A DNA stretch of 64,000 bases, taken from positions 248,001-312,000 of the forward strand of contig JAVSML010024617.1 of the NCBI GenBank assembly GCA_038503035.1, read 5' to 3'. Shown here piece by piece: positions 22,976 to 35,079 of this stretch; positions within the stretch are counted from its first letter, which is position 1; each line of letters starts with the position of its first letter. Source of the DNA: Crocodylus rhombifer. Lineage: Eukaryota > Chordata > Crocodylia > Crocodylidae. Position numbers and translations under genes: made by a program. Below the pieces are notes generated by a model. That model made no database searches and had not been told where the DNA came from. It worked only from the letters and a program-made list of their open reading frames with translations.

Positions 22976-23773
22976 TAGAAGTGGAACTTAAGCTTCAGTC
23001 CCTGATTCAATTTGGCAGAGATTTGGCCTGATTTGGTGGCCGAATCTCCAAATCTGAATCAAATCAGAGGACCTTTATCTCTCTGAATCACATTGGAACC
23101 TTTCAAATCCATTCAGAGAGATTCAGACATAGAGACGGTTTTAAATGTTTTTTCTACATACCTCTAGGTAGCAGGGGCTTCTGAATGCTGTGATACTGGG
23201 GCGCATGGAGTATCCCACAAAAGCGTGGAGGGCTCCCTGGCACGCTCAGCAGAAGACCCAGAAGTAGACCAGAAGCACTTCCAGTCCACTTCCAGGTCCA
23301 CTGGGGAGTATGCTGGGTGAACCCCGCATGCCTCCCCAGCTCGGTGACTGCTACCTCAGGGGTCTGAGGCAAGCACCTGGGGTCCCCCTGCAGTCAATCA
23401 CTGAGCCAGGGAGATCCAGGGCCCCCCACCAGGCTCTCTGCAGCAGACCTGGAAGTGGACCAGAAGTACTTCCGGTCCACTTCCAGGATCGCTGCTGAGC
23501 ACATGAAGGGCCTCCCTGTACTCCTGTGGGACGCTCCATGCACCCCAGCATCTCAGCGATCACAAGCCACACCTGGTACCTCAAGACATGTAGAAAAAGC
23601 TTTTAAAGCTTTGTGTATGTCCAAATCACTGATTCGCCGAATCAGCATCGAATCTTCAGATTTGGATTCGGTTGACTCGAATCAGGGACAGTGATCCAAA
23701 TCAATGAATCAAATCATTGTCCCTGATTCAGGCTGAATCTGAATCGAATAAAGCCCACTTTGCACACCCCTGG
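22976..23773 (+). mobile_element. hAT-type palindromic element (copy B)
   Basis: Same family as 37691-38308. The left end is degraded (TAGAAGTGGAACTTAAGCTT). The right end inverted is AGGGGTGTGCAAAGTGGGCT. Subterminal GATTC-rich zones occur on both sides. Two central palindromes are present, near 23275 and at 23448-23487. The second has a 20-base arm matching its inverted partner at 19 of 20 positions. The two centres are separated by about 190 bp, an internal expansion absent from copy C. No 8-bp duplication was found. Non-coding. Confidence 0.8.
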
Positions 23774-25700
23774 TACTTGGGACTCAGACAGGCAATCAAG
23801 GCATTTTAAACTTTTGAAAAAAGAAGAAAAAAAATCAACCTTTGAGCATAAAAGTTGCATATATGTATACAATATTTTACTCTTAACGGTTACTGTGGAT
23901 TTCTTGTGTGTTCCTCATTTTAAACACATTTGTTTTTAAAAAGAGTTGCACAGAAAACTTCTTTACTTTCTTCTATTCAATCCCCCCAGTGTACTTCAGC
24001 CATAGATTTTACCTTCATCCTTCTCTAAAAATTCTCATTCTTCAATGGCTTTGCATGGTAGCTCCTAGAGCTCAGAGACTGGATAGCACTTCTCTACTGA
24101 GATATCGTGGTCATTATTGAGTGACATTCTACTACCAGGTTGATGATCTAAACCTTAGACACCTGCCTGAGAACACACAGCACTTATAATATGGCCACCA
24201 TTGTGGACCTCTGTGACATAGAGTAAGTCCTCATGGATATATAGAGTGTCCAGGAAGCATAACCTCCCAGGAGATGGTTTGGTGAGACCAACAGGTACTT
24301 CCAGGTGGCACAGCAGGAGCAGGTCAATCACTGTTACTTGTGTATTGTAAATGGTTGTACATACATTTCTGTAAATAATAAAGTGTTGTTTCCAAATTGC
24401 AAGCCTCCAGATGCTACAAACCTCTTCAACTAGTGCTTTAGTTTCTATCTTTAAAATTATTACCTGCCAATATTTAAGTCACACAAAAACAGAATGCGAA
24501 AAGAATGAGTACTTGTTTTAGAACCAAATGGCTTTTTCAAACACTGGGTTGCTGATGAAATACAACACGCTAGGTACTCTGGCTTTCAGTGCAATATGTC
24601 CTCAATAAAAAGCTCACTAGAATCTTCTGATGTAGCAGTCCAAATTATCATGTGTTACAGTACTGATATTATGGTGTTTAAGACCATTACCATAAATACT
24701 GTAATGATTTCTTAAGCATTAATATGAATGTTTTATTACAGCAAAAGAAAAGAGTGAAGCAGCAGCACCCTAATATTTGTTGTCAAATTTTCCTCTTACA
24801 AACAATGATTAGTGGTAGACATCACTGTATTATGCATGAAAAATGCTTACATAGGGTGCATTCATACTTACAAATTCGATATCTACACATGCAAAAAGGT
24901 ACTTAAACAAGCAGATGCATCAGATGTATGCTGCAAATTCACTGGCTTAGAGATACAATATGCATTTCTGACCTTTCAGTTCTAAGTAAAACTACACCTC
25001 TGGAAAGCATTCTGGGTCTGTTTGACAAAGCTTTTTTTTTTTGTGTGTGTGTGTGCATATAATTTGGTTTACAAATTAGCAAGGTTAAAGTTGGATTTAT
25101 TTTCAGAAGTGCTGACCATTAATGTCAGTGCCTTTAAATTCAGATCAAAAGTTCCTATAATTCAGTACCATAGTTTTATGCATTTCATTGCAAAGAATCA
25201 TAAGAAGTCATTTGAAGTGATGAAATATAAATATAATCATGATAAATACCAAAATATCAATGTCATAATATTGATATTTTGGTATTTAACTCCTGTTAGT
25301 TTTGTTATGCTAGAATATGTTTTGCAAATGGCTAATTTTTTTTTACATTAATGAACTGGCATGGAAAAATTTCACACCAAGAATAAAACCACTCTCATTT
25401 TTATATCATTATATTTTTAATTGAATCACATTACTCTGTGGATGATACCAAAAAAGAAATAAACTATTCAGTGCCTTGATATTTCTTCATGCTACTGAGC
25501 TCTGTTGCAGCAAGGAGGAGGAGAGTATAATGTCAATAAAAGTCTCCAGAAAGTATAACATGTTTTAACCAAACTATAGGGTAACATTTTGTTGGGAAAA
25601 TAAGACAGTTTTAAACATGCTACTGGCATTAATTCTAACCATCCAAACATGACCTATGTCATAAGAGAGACAAGGCCCACCCTAAAGCATGAGTTAGTAT
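23774..25700. other. AT-rich DNA without recognised gene
   Basis: Contains a polyadenylation-like AATAAA at 24379-24384, a T/GT tract at 25030-25056 and a perfect hairpin (listed separately). ORFs are short. Confidence 0.45.
25244..25287. repeat. Perfect 18-bp inverted repeat with 8-base loop
   Basis: The arm AAATACCAAAATATCAAT at 25244-25261 is exactly inverted at 25270-25287 around the loop GTCATAAT. There is no sequence similarity to the foldback families in the window. Transcribed, it would form a very short stable hairpin. Confidence 0.9.
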
Positions 25701-26300
25701 ATCCAAATATATCAAGTACAATTACAATCTAAGATGCCAAGTGGTAATGAGCACCCTGCAGTGTGCTCAGTAAACTCCTTAAACCATTAGTCACTATTTC
25801 TTTCAATGCATTCTGAACAATGCCTGGCATAATGCCATTGCCCCAAAACAACATTAAGAGCACCAAGTCCTTCCAGAAAGACCCAAGGTCTAGAGTAGAC
25901 CTTGCCTTCATATGGTGCCTTTCAGCCTCCAGGGCTCTGAACACTTGACAGCAGATACAATATGCAGGCATTGCTTTGCAAGCATCCTTAGAGTGAAACT
26001 TGCCAATTGTTTAATAGTGCACTGGACATAGGAAAGGAAGACACAACTCATCATCTGAGATGTTTAATTGGAAGACTGACACCTGACCAGGACCCCCTTT
26101 CCACACTGAAAATTGTAAAGGGATCTTTAATGACCCCAAAGAGCCAGGATGCTTGTCTTATGTCTAGAGTGACATATGGCATCTCCCACAGCACGGGGCT
26201 CCCTGCTTTAGTTCTATTTCAAGGTTTTACTTCTATGCTGACTCAGAAGAAAAACAGTCAATTTCCAAATCAAACTCGGAAGTACTTCAGTAATGACCAA
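25701..26300. repeat. Ancient amniote interspersed repeat remnants
   Basis: 'gatctttaatgacccc', 'agagccaggatgcttg', 'atggcatctcccacagcac' and 'ggtgcctttcagcctccag' resemble an old repeat common in reptile and bird genomes. Family name not assigned. Confidence 0.45.
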
Positions 26301-26658
26301 GACAGGATAAACTAATTTAGGGCATGATCATGAGTTAACAATATCCCCTGGAGCAGCCTAGGAAAGTAACTGTGACTCACCGAGTCAAAATCTCCCTTCT
26401 AGTGTTTCTCCTGTTGCCGAGAAGCTGTAAAGTGTGCTGTATCTATATCCAGCACAATGTACATTGGCTTACAGACCTATACAGCTGTGCTGTCCTTGCC
26501 CTCTGCTTGTACAAAGGGGATTTAATAACTGCAAACCTTGCTGCTTCTCTCCTGAAGCAATGCAGAAAGCCAGTGCAAGGCAGAGAGCCGGGTCTACTTT
26601 GGCCCCTAGTGCAAACAGACAATCCCATTCAGAATGTGATCCTTGTTCAATTGACTGG

Positions 26659-26747
26659 GGGCTAAATCATCAGTGAATGTAAATCAGCATAGCTTCATTA
26701 CTCATAGCTTTACTCTCATAATGCTGATTTACAGCAGCTGAGCATCT
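26659..26747. repeat. Old small foldback repeat
   Basis: 'tgtaaatcagcatagctt' at about 26679 is inverted at about 26720-26735 as 'taatgctgatttaca', followed by 'gcagctgagcatct'. A related piece ('ctgatttacaccggttta') occurs near 55350. It is an old amniote repeat. Confidence 0.55.
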
Positions 26748-26759
26748 TTCCCCTCATCA

Positions 26760-27570
26760 ATGCTATTATCACCTATCTTACAAGCATTTTAGCCTGGAAC
26801 CAGTTCCCATGTGTGTTGGTCACCAGGAAAGAGGGCTCTATCCAGCACCCTGAAAGATGAATAGCTGGCTACCTGCTGGAACTGGTAACCATTTGCCCAC
26901 AGTATCTCTGGAATTTCCCCATATACATGTTGATATGATATGACCCTGCTTAGTTTATTGCAAAACCTGATTTGTAGTGGGATGGTTAAAAAATATTGTT
27001 GCTTGATCCTGAAAATGTGAGCCATTGTACTGTCCCTAAATCTGAACACCAAGCATCTTCTGCCAGCTTATGCATGCCAGCTTATTCCTTTGAATAAAAA
27101 GATTCTACAGAAAGTGCCTAAAGAAAATAAAAGCCACATTCATGTTAAGAGACAACTCTGTCAAGGAGGAAAGCTAATTTTAATGCAGAAAAAAAGTGAG
27201 CTCTTCTGAAGAGGAAAAAAGGGAGGAGTGAAGGTGAATATGTATAAAGCAGCAGAAAATGTGGCATAGCATAACCATAACCATGGAAATTAATGCTGAA
27301 AGCAAAGAGAGGGGGAAAAAAAAGGATAAGAAGAAATACTGATAGGATTCAAGAAAAAGAGTTTATAGTAAAACACAGAAAAAGAGAAAAGGCAGCTCTG
27401 GCTGAAATCTACCACTGAGAACACAGTTAAGCTAGGAGACAATTACTACAACAAAATGCGAATATCACGAGATACATGAATGTTAGAGTGGCAAAGACTG
27501 TTAAACAATTGTGGCATTTTCCATACAGCAAATGTTGACATTATAAAAAAACACATAAAGCAGAGAAAGC
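26760..27570. other. Unannotated A-rich DNA
   Basis: Purine-rich with no gene or repeat recognised. Confidence 0.45.
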
Positions 27571-27671
27571 TAGTTAATCATGTTAGTCTGAAATAGAGCA
27601 GAAGGCAGTGTAGAGGCACAGTTTATAGGCTAACTGAAAGCTTCTACATCTGTGATTCAGTTAGTCTATAA
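27571..27671. repeat. Old interspersed repeat, relative of 10408/12257
   Basis: 'gttagtctgaaatagagcag', 'aaggcagtgtagaggcac' and 'ataggctaactgaaagc' match the repeat that hosts the nested insertions near 10.4 and 12.3 kb. It serves as an empty-site relative for that nest. It is truncated by the MITE that starts at 27672. Confidence 0.6.
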
Positions 27672-28448
27672 GGGCACTTGTACACATGATGGGGGTTTAA
27701 TCCCCAAGGTTGCATTTTATGCCCCCCTAAATTGAAATGGTGAGTTTTAATTGAAACCCACTGTTTCAATTTTTCCGTCACGCTACAGTGAGGGGCCCAA
27801 TCCTTTTTTTGGTGTTGTTGTTGGAGCCTGCCCATGCTGCTGACAAGCCAAGCGACCCCTGAGCTAGAGCGGGCCCCAGTCCTTCCCTCCACAGTGGCAA
27901 CACTCCCCGGAGCCACCCAGGTGGGCTGCCAGTGGACCGGGTGCTACCCCAGTCAGCTTGGCGTCAGGAAAGAGTTGAAATAGGCCATGTGCTGCCTCCA
28001 CTAGAAGTCCACCTGGACAATCCTGGGGGGGTGCCGCCACTGCAGAGGGAAAGGCTGCCCCCCCAACAGCTGAGGGGCTGTTCAACCCACTGATAGCCCT
28101 CCCTACAGCTGTGGAAGAGGCGGGCAAGCTACCTGAAAAAAATAGGATTGCTCCCCTCATCACTTCTGCTTTCAGCAGGCACCTGCTAAAGGCAGAAGCA
28201 GCAGGGGGCCGATCCTTTTTTTCTGTGGAACCTAGTGCCCACCTCTCCCGCAGCTGGGGGCAAGCTTACAGCTGCAACGCATCATTGCAAACTCAACTAC
28301 ATCCAGATGTAGTTTAGTGTGGAACAATGCAAAGCCATTTAAAAAAACCCCCAAACTCCTGTATGTGTACAGTCTGGTGCCATTAAGCCACATAAAGTGA
28401 CATTTTGGTCACATGTACATGTTAATGGAATCACATGTACAAGCACCC
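27672..28448 (+). mobile_element. 777-bp MITE derived from the 3.9-kb element at 33763-37659
   Basis: It begins GGGCACTTGTACACATGATG and ends with the inverted GGGTGCTTGTACATGTGATT. The first ~110 bp ('gatgggggttt', 'tgcattttatgcccccc') match the inverted right end of the large element. The last ~150 bp, inverted ('tatgtggcttaatggcac', 'tgtacacatac', 'gttcgcaacaatg'-like), match its left end. The GC-rich middle is unrelated and contains three 'ccnatccttttttt' motifs. No transposase. It is preceded by TAA and the right flank is ATAGG, so the duplication is imperfect. Confidence 0.8.
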
Positions 28449-28888
28449 ATAGGTACATCTCTCCCCTGGCAAAAATGACAAAGATGCAAAAGTACTCTAG
28501 AATTTCAATGGGAATCATTGTGAAGATAGGCATTATATATGTGATGTTATTGCTCTTAAGCTCAATTTAGTGTAAAACAAATACAGATTAATAGGCCAAT
28601 TTATGTCCCTTGTTTCCATTTCCTCATTGGTGCTGAGCTTCCTGGCTTAGATCAGGAGGGGGTGCCCCAGGGACTAAAAGAAAAGAAGTCTCGTTTCCTG
28701 GAAGATGGAGTAGCCCTTTGGCATCCCAACTATCGAAGAGGCATCTTCCAGTGTAGGAAACGCTGAGCAAGTCATATTTCTTATGCCACCACTGAAGAGG
28801 ATATAGTGTTTGATTTTCCTCCACTGGGACAACTCAGGTATCCAATGGTGGAAAGCCCCTGGTTTCCAGCCATCTCTTTTCCCTAAAA
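28449..28888. other. Unannotated DNA
   Basis: No gene or clear repeat seen. Confidence 0.4.
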
Positions 28889-30160
28889 CAGTGATTCTCA
28901 ACCAGGGCTCCCTCGGGTGCTATGAGATCCTTTGAAAGGTACCTCAAAGTCTAAGGAAATAAGTGAAATGTGAGGAGATAAACAGCCTGTGTCATACAAT
29001 CATTTAATGGCATAATGGGACCTGATCCCAACAATCGCACCTCTTGCCATGCCACATGCATGGCAGGATGTATAATTCTGGGATCAGGGAGCACATCCAA
29101 ATTACACCATTACTACTTGCCAGTGCAGGGGGATCCAGGGTCATGAGCAAGTTGCACTAGTAAGTTGAAAGCTGGGCAATCCCAGGACTGCACAGGAGCC
29201 AGTTCAAGACTCCAGTGTGATCCCAGGGCAGGGACTAACAATTAACTGATTGTGAGTCTCAGCCCCAGACCATACTGGAACCAGTCTCAAAGCCCCATGC
29301 ACCAGCATGTCAGAAAACTTCATGTGTAGTCCAGCTGCAAATGATTTTTTAGGGTCCCTGCACACTGGGGCTGTCAGCAAACAGTGTACAGCCAGACTGT
29401 ACACATGGTTTTTAAAAGTTCCTAGCACATAAGGGCCCTGGGATCAGGGAACCTCTCCCCAGTCTCAGGGTCCCAGGGTAGATGGGATGTGTCAAGTGCC
29501 TTGCTCCACAGCACCCTGGAAGGGACAAGGCAGTCAATCTTCCAGGTTGCAGTCTCCCCACAACTCTTCAAAACCCAGCACCAAAATGTGCCTTGCTCCT
29601 CAGCCTCTGACAGTGATATGGAGCAAGGAAAACACCATGGTGGGTAATATGGAGCCCTGTGGTTTCTCATGACCCAGCACCTCAGCCCAGCTGATGAGCT
29701 CTCCTCCACTCAGCACCCTGAAAACATGGCAGGCCCTGAAACCAAGACCTGCCCTGAAACCAAGACCTGCCATGCAGTCAGCATTCAGGCTGCATGACAG
29801 AACTACCCTGCCACATGTTCAATGTAAGGTGCAATGGAAATATCACACACATTTTGTTGAATATTTTTGTGGCTGGTTTCTCATTTTGTTACATCATTAA
29901 TTGACTGAGAATATGGCCAGGTTACTATTCATGCTGCAAGTAACAGGTTAATCACACCTTACGTGTAACATCTGCCAGGGGTCACAGACTAAGACTTGTC
30001 TATGCCCCATACCCACTGCACAGCCCTTCTGCAACAAAGAAAGCACTGTAATATATACATTATTATTGAAATTGGGCACTATACAATTCATAAAAGTTAT
30101 GGAAGTGTGCCTTAAGTCTAATGAAGGGTGCCTCCAGCCCAAAAAGGTTGAGAACTATTG
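28889..30160. mobile_element. hAT-like nonautonomous element, 1.27 kb
   Basis: The left terminus is CAGTGATTCTCAACC. The right terminus inverted is CAATAGTTCTCAACC (12 of 15). The flanks are CCCTAAAA (28881-28888) and CCCTACCA (30161-30168), a 6-of-8 match to an 8-bp hAT duplication. The CAG-NN-TTCTCAA terminus is typical of hAT. Inside is a direct duplication 'aaaccaagacctgccctg' at about 29738-29772. ORFs up to 95 codons show no transposase motif. Confidence 0.7.
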
Positions 30161-31280
30161 CCCTACCAATAGACAAGCAGTTGTTGTAGTTCTATAAAGA
30201 ATTCCCATCATACTCAGTCCCTGCTCCACAGACACTGAGATAGCCCAGACAGTAATCAATTCTTTTATCTTTCATTACTGCTGTTAAATGCTTATTTTGG
30301 GACAGGCTTTTTACAAAAAGGCATCTTTAAAAACTAAACAGCCATCATAAAATATACTCATACTTAGCATTAAAGATTATATTCCTAAAATCAATTTTTT
30401 ACATAAAATAGACTTCATTGATTATAAGTTAGCATGACTGATGGTAAATGAACATGTTACAACTTTCTAATAGCTCTTTTCCTCACACAATTTACTGACT
30501 GTTTCCTGCAGAAGAAGATATTCAGATATATAATCATTGCTCAAAAAACTCAAGGCAACCCTGCAGTTTTCGAAATGGTTGAAAAAACTTAATAAATCAG
30601 CTGCATGGCAAACTAAATTATGCTAGTATAGTTCTACGTAGGCTGTGACTGAAAGGAAGAAAGCACCATCTGGACCCCTTACTCTTCAGAGGTAGAAAAC
30701 CTCAAAAATCCATCTCCAGTGTAATGCAAAAGTAGTGTCATCTGAAAGGAAAGACAAGTGTTGAACAGTCATGCAGCACAATATCCTGTTCAATTAAGGA
30801 AGAGAGATCAGTGGGCCATTTTGTAGGAGGATATTAGAAAGCAGCTACGTGATCACAAAAATTACATGTACATAAGGATATCTTTTGCCCTCTGCTGGAG
30901 AAGAATATAAATGTGGCAATTCCACAGAAAAGTGTATGAGGAAGAGGTTGGGGTTGAAGTCAGGGATCATAAGGGACAGATACTGGCCTGGAAAAATTCA
31001 GCTTCCCACACCCTAAACATTTGAGTTGTTCCTCTTTCACACTTTTTTATTAAAACAGTGAGTCAAATCAAATCCCCTGACCTGGGTTCAGATACAAGCC
31101 CAAAGTTCTCACAGATTCCTAAAGCAAACCAAACTATGCCACCAGATCCACTGGCAACGCATCAGGTGGGACATGGGGGAGCACTCACCCCTCTCCCCCA
31201 ACTTAATGTTCAGTGATTTTATTGCTAAACATCAATGAACATTAACATTTATAGAAATGGAGAAAGGAAGGTAAAGGGGG
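30161..31280. other. Unannotated AT-rich DNA
   Basis: No gene recognised. Confidence 0.45.
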
Positions 31281-31519
31281 AAAAAATCCAGGGTAAGGGT
31301 CACCAAGCACATGTGCACATGCACACATGCAGTCAACAGTATGGGCAGGGTGCTGGGAGCAGTTTCAGCAGCTGCACCTCCCATTCCAATTCAGGCTTGA
31401 CTCAGGAGCTGCTCTTCCAGATCAGTCTATGGGGCAGAGTGGAGGTGGGGTTTAGAGGGCCAAGGCCTGGGGACCATCCCTGCACCATCAGGGCCAGAGC
31501 CTAACTCTGGTGAGCCCAA

Positions 31520-31815
31520 ACCAGCCCTGCATCATCAGAGTGTTCCCCGATGGCACAGGGTGGTTCAGGCATGCCAGAGCTTGTGCACAGCTCTGATGGC
31601 CCAGGCCCAGGCCAGGCATGCCAGAGCCTGATGCACAGCATCAATGGCATAGGGCCAATCCGGGCACACCAGAACCTGGAGCACAGCTCCGCTGGCGTAG
31701 GCCCAATCTGGGAATGCCAGAGCCTGGTGTCTACCCCAGTGGCTCAGGCCCAATCTGGGCACACCAGAATCTGACGCACAGCCCCAGTGGTGCAGTGCCT
31801 ATCCAGGCATGCCAG
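31520..31815. repeat. Minisatellite, 47-48 bp unit
   Basis: Unit starts at 31567, 31614, 31662, 31710, 31757 and 31805, each 'aggcatgccagagcctgatg' plus 'cacagc...ggcccaatctggg'. The near-48 period (16 codons) keeps frames open on both strands, giving repetitive ORFs such as 31550-31774 (+) and 31565-31762 (-). No sign that any is translated. Confidence 0.9.
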
Positions 31816-31864
31816 AGTACCTGCCCTGAACCCCAATGCATACCACCAGAACCTGTCAATTGTG

Positions 31865-31880
31865 CCCCCCCCCCCCCCCC
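31865..31880. repeat. Poly-C tract, 16 bases
   Basis: Uninterrupted C run. Orphan low-complexity tract next to the minisatellite. Confidence 0.95.
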
Positions 31881-32554
31881 ACTATCAACCATCACCAGTC
31901 ACTTATGACCAGATGTCAACACCTCTGGGAAAACTAACATGATGTAATTCAAGTTTATATCTGGGCTTCTGTGCTAGCCTATGTTTCATTTCTATTCAAT
32001 GGAGAAAATTATTATTATTAATATTTTAATTATGGGGAGCACTATTAACAGTCTATTCAAAAAGATTAAGTTACTTTTCTACAGAAAAAAATAGTTCCTA
32101 GATGGTTCAAAATGACTCGTGAATTTTTAAGAAGAAAATAAACTATGGTACAGGCTGAATAACCAGTTAACACTACATTTCTGCATTTAAAACAGCGCTA
32201 TGCACATATTGGCAGTTGATAATTGATGCTAGCCACAAATAGCTTTCCATACACACTTGCCTTTCTATTTTTTCCGTCGCTTAGTTATGCGGCATGTTAT
32301 AAAATAACTTGCACGCATGTTGGAAGCAAGCTCAACTGTTTGGGATGACTCTAAACATGAAACTTTTCTGAAACTACCACAAAAAGGTAATGTTTCAAAA
32401 CATTACCCTCGTGTCTGAAGAGACAGCCTTTGTGCTGTTGTTTGAGGAACAGTGTTGCCATTGTTTCCTTGCATAGGCACAAGGGTCGCTCATGATTTGC
32501 TGCAGTAACTCAGACTATGAGGGAGTTGGTGTCACTTTACAGTCCTTAAGTGTG
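31881..32554. other. AT-rich DNA, possible noncoding conserved stretch
   Basis: No gene. About 32205-32335 ('gttgataattgatgctagcc', 'cgcttagttatgcggcatg') is repeat-free with mixed composition and may be conserved; this is speculation. Confidence 0.3.
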
Positions 32555-32655
32555 AACAGTTGTTCAATTATATTCTCAATTTACAGATGGGAATTTGCAG
32601 TACAGAGAGATTAAATGACTTGCCCAAAGTTGCACAAAATGCCTGTGGCAGAGAG
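32555..32655 (-). mobile_element. MIR/L2-type SINE fragment
   Basis: 'caatttacagatgggaattt', 'acagagagattaaatgactt' and 'gcccaaagttgcacaaaatg' correspond to the inverted MIR core ('ttttacagatgaggaaactg', 'gaggttaagtgacttgccca'). Old and non-coding. Confidence 0.75.
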
Positions 32656-33164
32656 CCCCTCCAAATGCTCCCCTTGTTAGCTTGTTAAGGAAGAGCAGCC
32701 TTTTCTCTGCTGTGCTCCCTGGTGGCCAGCTGCCATTTTTGTAAAGCCGAGTGAGCAACTCAACAGCTGAAATGATAAAGAAGGAAGCTGAATGCTGCAG
32801 AATATAGTATCAAGCACAGCTGTCCTCCCCTCCTTTCACTTCCCCAATATAGGGCTGGAATTTGGGCAGGGGGAGGAGGAGCAGCATCCACACTTAAGCT
32901 GAGAGTTGGGAAGGAAATTCCTCCCCTTTCATATTTAAAATCAGTCATCTAGAGTATCACTGGTAGCAACAGGAAGCAATTCTTGTCATTCAGAGTGTCC
33001 TGCATTAACTATAAGCCTTCCTTTATGTAGCTCACAGGCTCAGGGCTGTGCTGAGTGGTTGTTGAGGACTTGGAACAACCCACTACCCTTGACGAGTCAG
33101 CTATTTCCCAACATAGCATAAGGAGTCAAGAGACCAATGTTATAATTATGACTTTTGTCATTGG

Positions 33165-33275
33165 CTTCTGATTTTGCCACTAATAGTTACCTACATTCCT
33201 GGAGTGCTATGAGATTAAATTCATTAATATTTGTAAAGCACTTTGAGGTGGTAGACAATATAAGCACAAAGTCAT
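33165..33275 (+). mobile_element. MIR/L2-type SINE fragment
   Basis: 'gccactaatagttacctaca' followed by 'gagattaaattcattaat' and 'tttgtaaagcactttgagg' matches the 3' part of MIR/L2-type repeats. Opposite orientation to the fragment at 32555. Confidence 0.65.
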
Positions 33276-33759
33276 ATTTATTGGAACCTGTGACGTCAGT
33301 TGGTGTAGTCAGCATCTGTGAATTTCTCTTTATTTATTTCAATATCCATTCCCTAGGGGGTTCTTCGTGAAATCTGGTGTTAGAACACAAGGATAAATAT
33401 CCCCCAGAGAAGCTGTTTTCTTGGCATGCTCCCTACTTCCTGATAATCATGAGACTTCACTACCCTGGTGCTTTTATTAGAAGCTGCAAGGGGACAGAAT
33501 TTGGGCTTCTAGGTAGATGGCCTAAGGAGCAAAAGAAAACTAGAAAAGGTGATGTTAAACAAAATTAAATCAGAGAACAAAGCAGCAAAATCATGGACAA
33601 ATGAAGTGGCGGCTGCTTTTCCAGCACATTCACATCAAGCAGCCCTGAGGAGCACTGCAGCAACACTGACCTTGCTCTTTAGAGCAAGGTACTTTTAAGT
33701 AGTTAAAATACCCCTCCTAAAGATTTAACAGGAGGCCTATTGAGTTACATGCATTTCAG
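33276..33759. other. Unannotated DNA
   Basis: No feature recognised. Confidence 0.4.
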
Positions 33760-34860
33760 TAAGGGTGCTTGTACATGACACCCAGACAATGTACACACGA
33801 TGACAATTTCCCTTTGTGTGGCTTAATGGCATCACGCTTTACACATACGCCAGTTTTTGGTGATTTAAATGAGTTTGTATCACCACATCTCGATGTACTT
33901 TAGTTCGCAACAATGCAGCCATTAATCTGTCCTGTGTACATGGCAATTCACTGAATGACATGTAGTGAGCCCCTTTGACCATCAGGTGTCACTACAATTT
34001 TTGTGTAGTGAGCCCCCCTTTGGCAGGCATTTGTGTGTAATGAAAGTTTTAAGACATCAGGTGTAGGTGCCGAGCCTGACATGAATCAGTCTTCTGTGAC
34101 CTATTATTAATATAATATAATATAATATCATTATTACTGGTTGTCATCTCCTATTTCACTTGGTATGGTGAGGGTCCAAAGGGACCCAGGTTGTGTTGGG
34201 TGTTTGCAGATTGGAATGATCCCAGGCTCTTTTTGAGATTGACCAGTGTCTGCTATATGTAGTCCCTTCTCCATTATTGGGAATAATGTGATGCATGGTG
34301 TACCCTGAGTCCCTCAGTACTGTTATAGAAACACTATTGAATGCTGGTCATCTAACTTGAGGTTAATGCTGTGATTAGTATGGCAAAACAATTCAATGGA
34401 ATAAAAATGACCTGTGCCAGCAAAAGGTGTATCCTGTTCAGGGTTAATACAGGGTATTAATAACTGATGGCCCGCTGTGGACAGCTGAGTGCAGTTTTCT
34501 TTCCCGTTAAAAGCAGTAAGCAGGTGCCCATGCTCACAAGAGTGGATACTAGCCTGCAGACATCGTAACATTTTTTTTTCAGTGTGTAGGGCCCCCTCAC
34601 CACCCTCCCCCTGAAGCTGATCCGCAGTTCCAGGAGGGCAGATACTTTTCCTGGTTCACCTTGATGACTCAGACTTGAGGCACAAGCCAGACCTAAGTCT
34701 TGTGCCTGTCCCACCCTGGAGAGGAGGCAGGCAAGCTCCCAGGTGGGGGGTCAGTCTGTCAGCCCCTGGCTTGGACAGGAATTATTTGGGGTGCAGGGAC
34801 AGTGGAGCAGGTGCTGTGTGCCATGCCTGGCATAAAGAAGCCTGACCCTGTCTGCCAAGT

Positions 34861-35057
34861 TGGGTGAGCTCTGCTCTGAGCATTTAACACCTAAAAGGAG
34901 TTTAATGGCTCCCTAAAGTTCTGTTGCTGTCCAGACAGCTGTCCAGCTGTTAGTCTTTCCAACAATAGGGAAGTTGAGGTCTGGCCCTGTTGGGTGTGTT
35001 TTGCTGTGAGCATTTAACACCTAGTAGACGTTTAATGAGTCCCCAAAGTTCACTGGA
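34861..35057. repeat. Tandem duplication, about 130 bp
   Basis: 'gagcatttaacacctaaaag', 'gagtttaatg' and 'ccctaaagttc' at 34878-34922 recur as 'gagcatttaacacctagtag', 'acgtttaatg' and 'ccccaaagttc' at about 35008-35052. Both are preceded by 'tgttgggtg' or 'gttgggtg'. Confidence 0.8.
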
Positions 35058-35079
35058 CTACTTTAATGTTCTCATTTGT

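Noticed and set aside
24360..24420. Gene 3' end with AATAAA at 24379
   Set aside because: No open frame or splice signals lead to it; a lone hexamer in AT-rich DNA is expected by chance.
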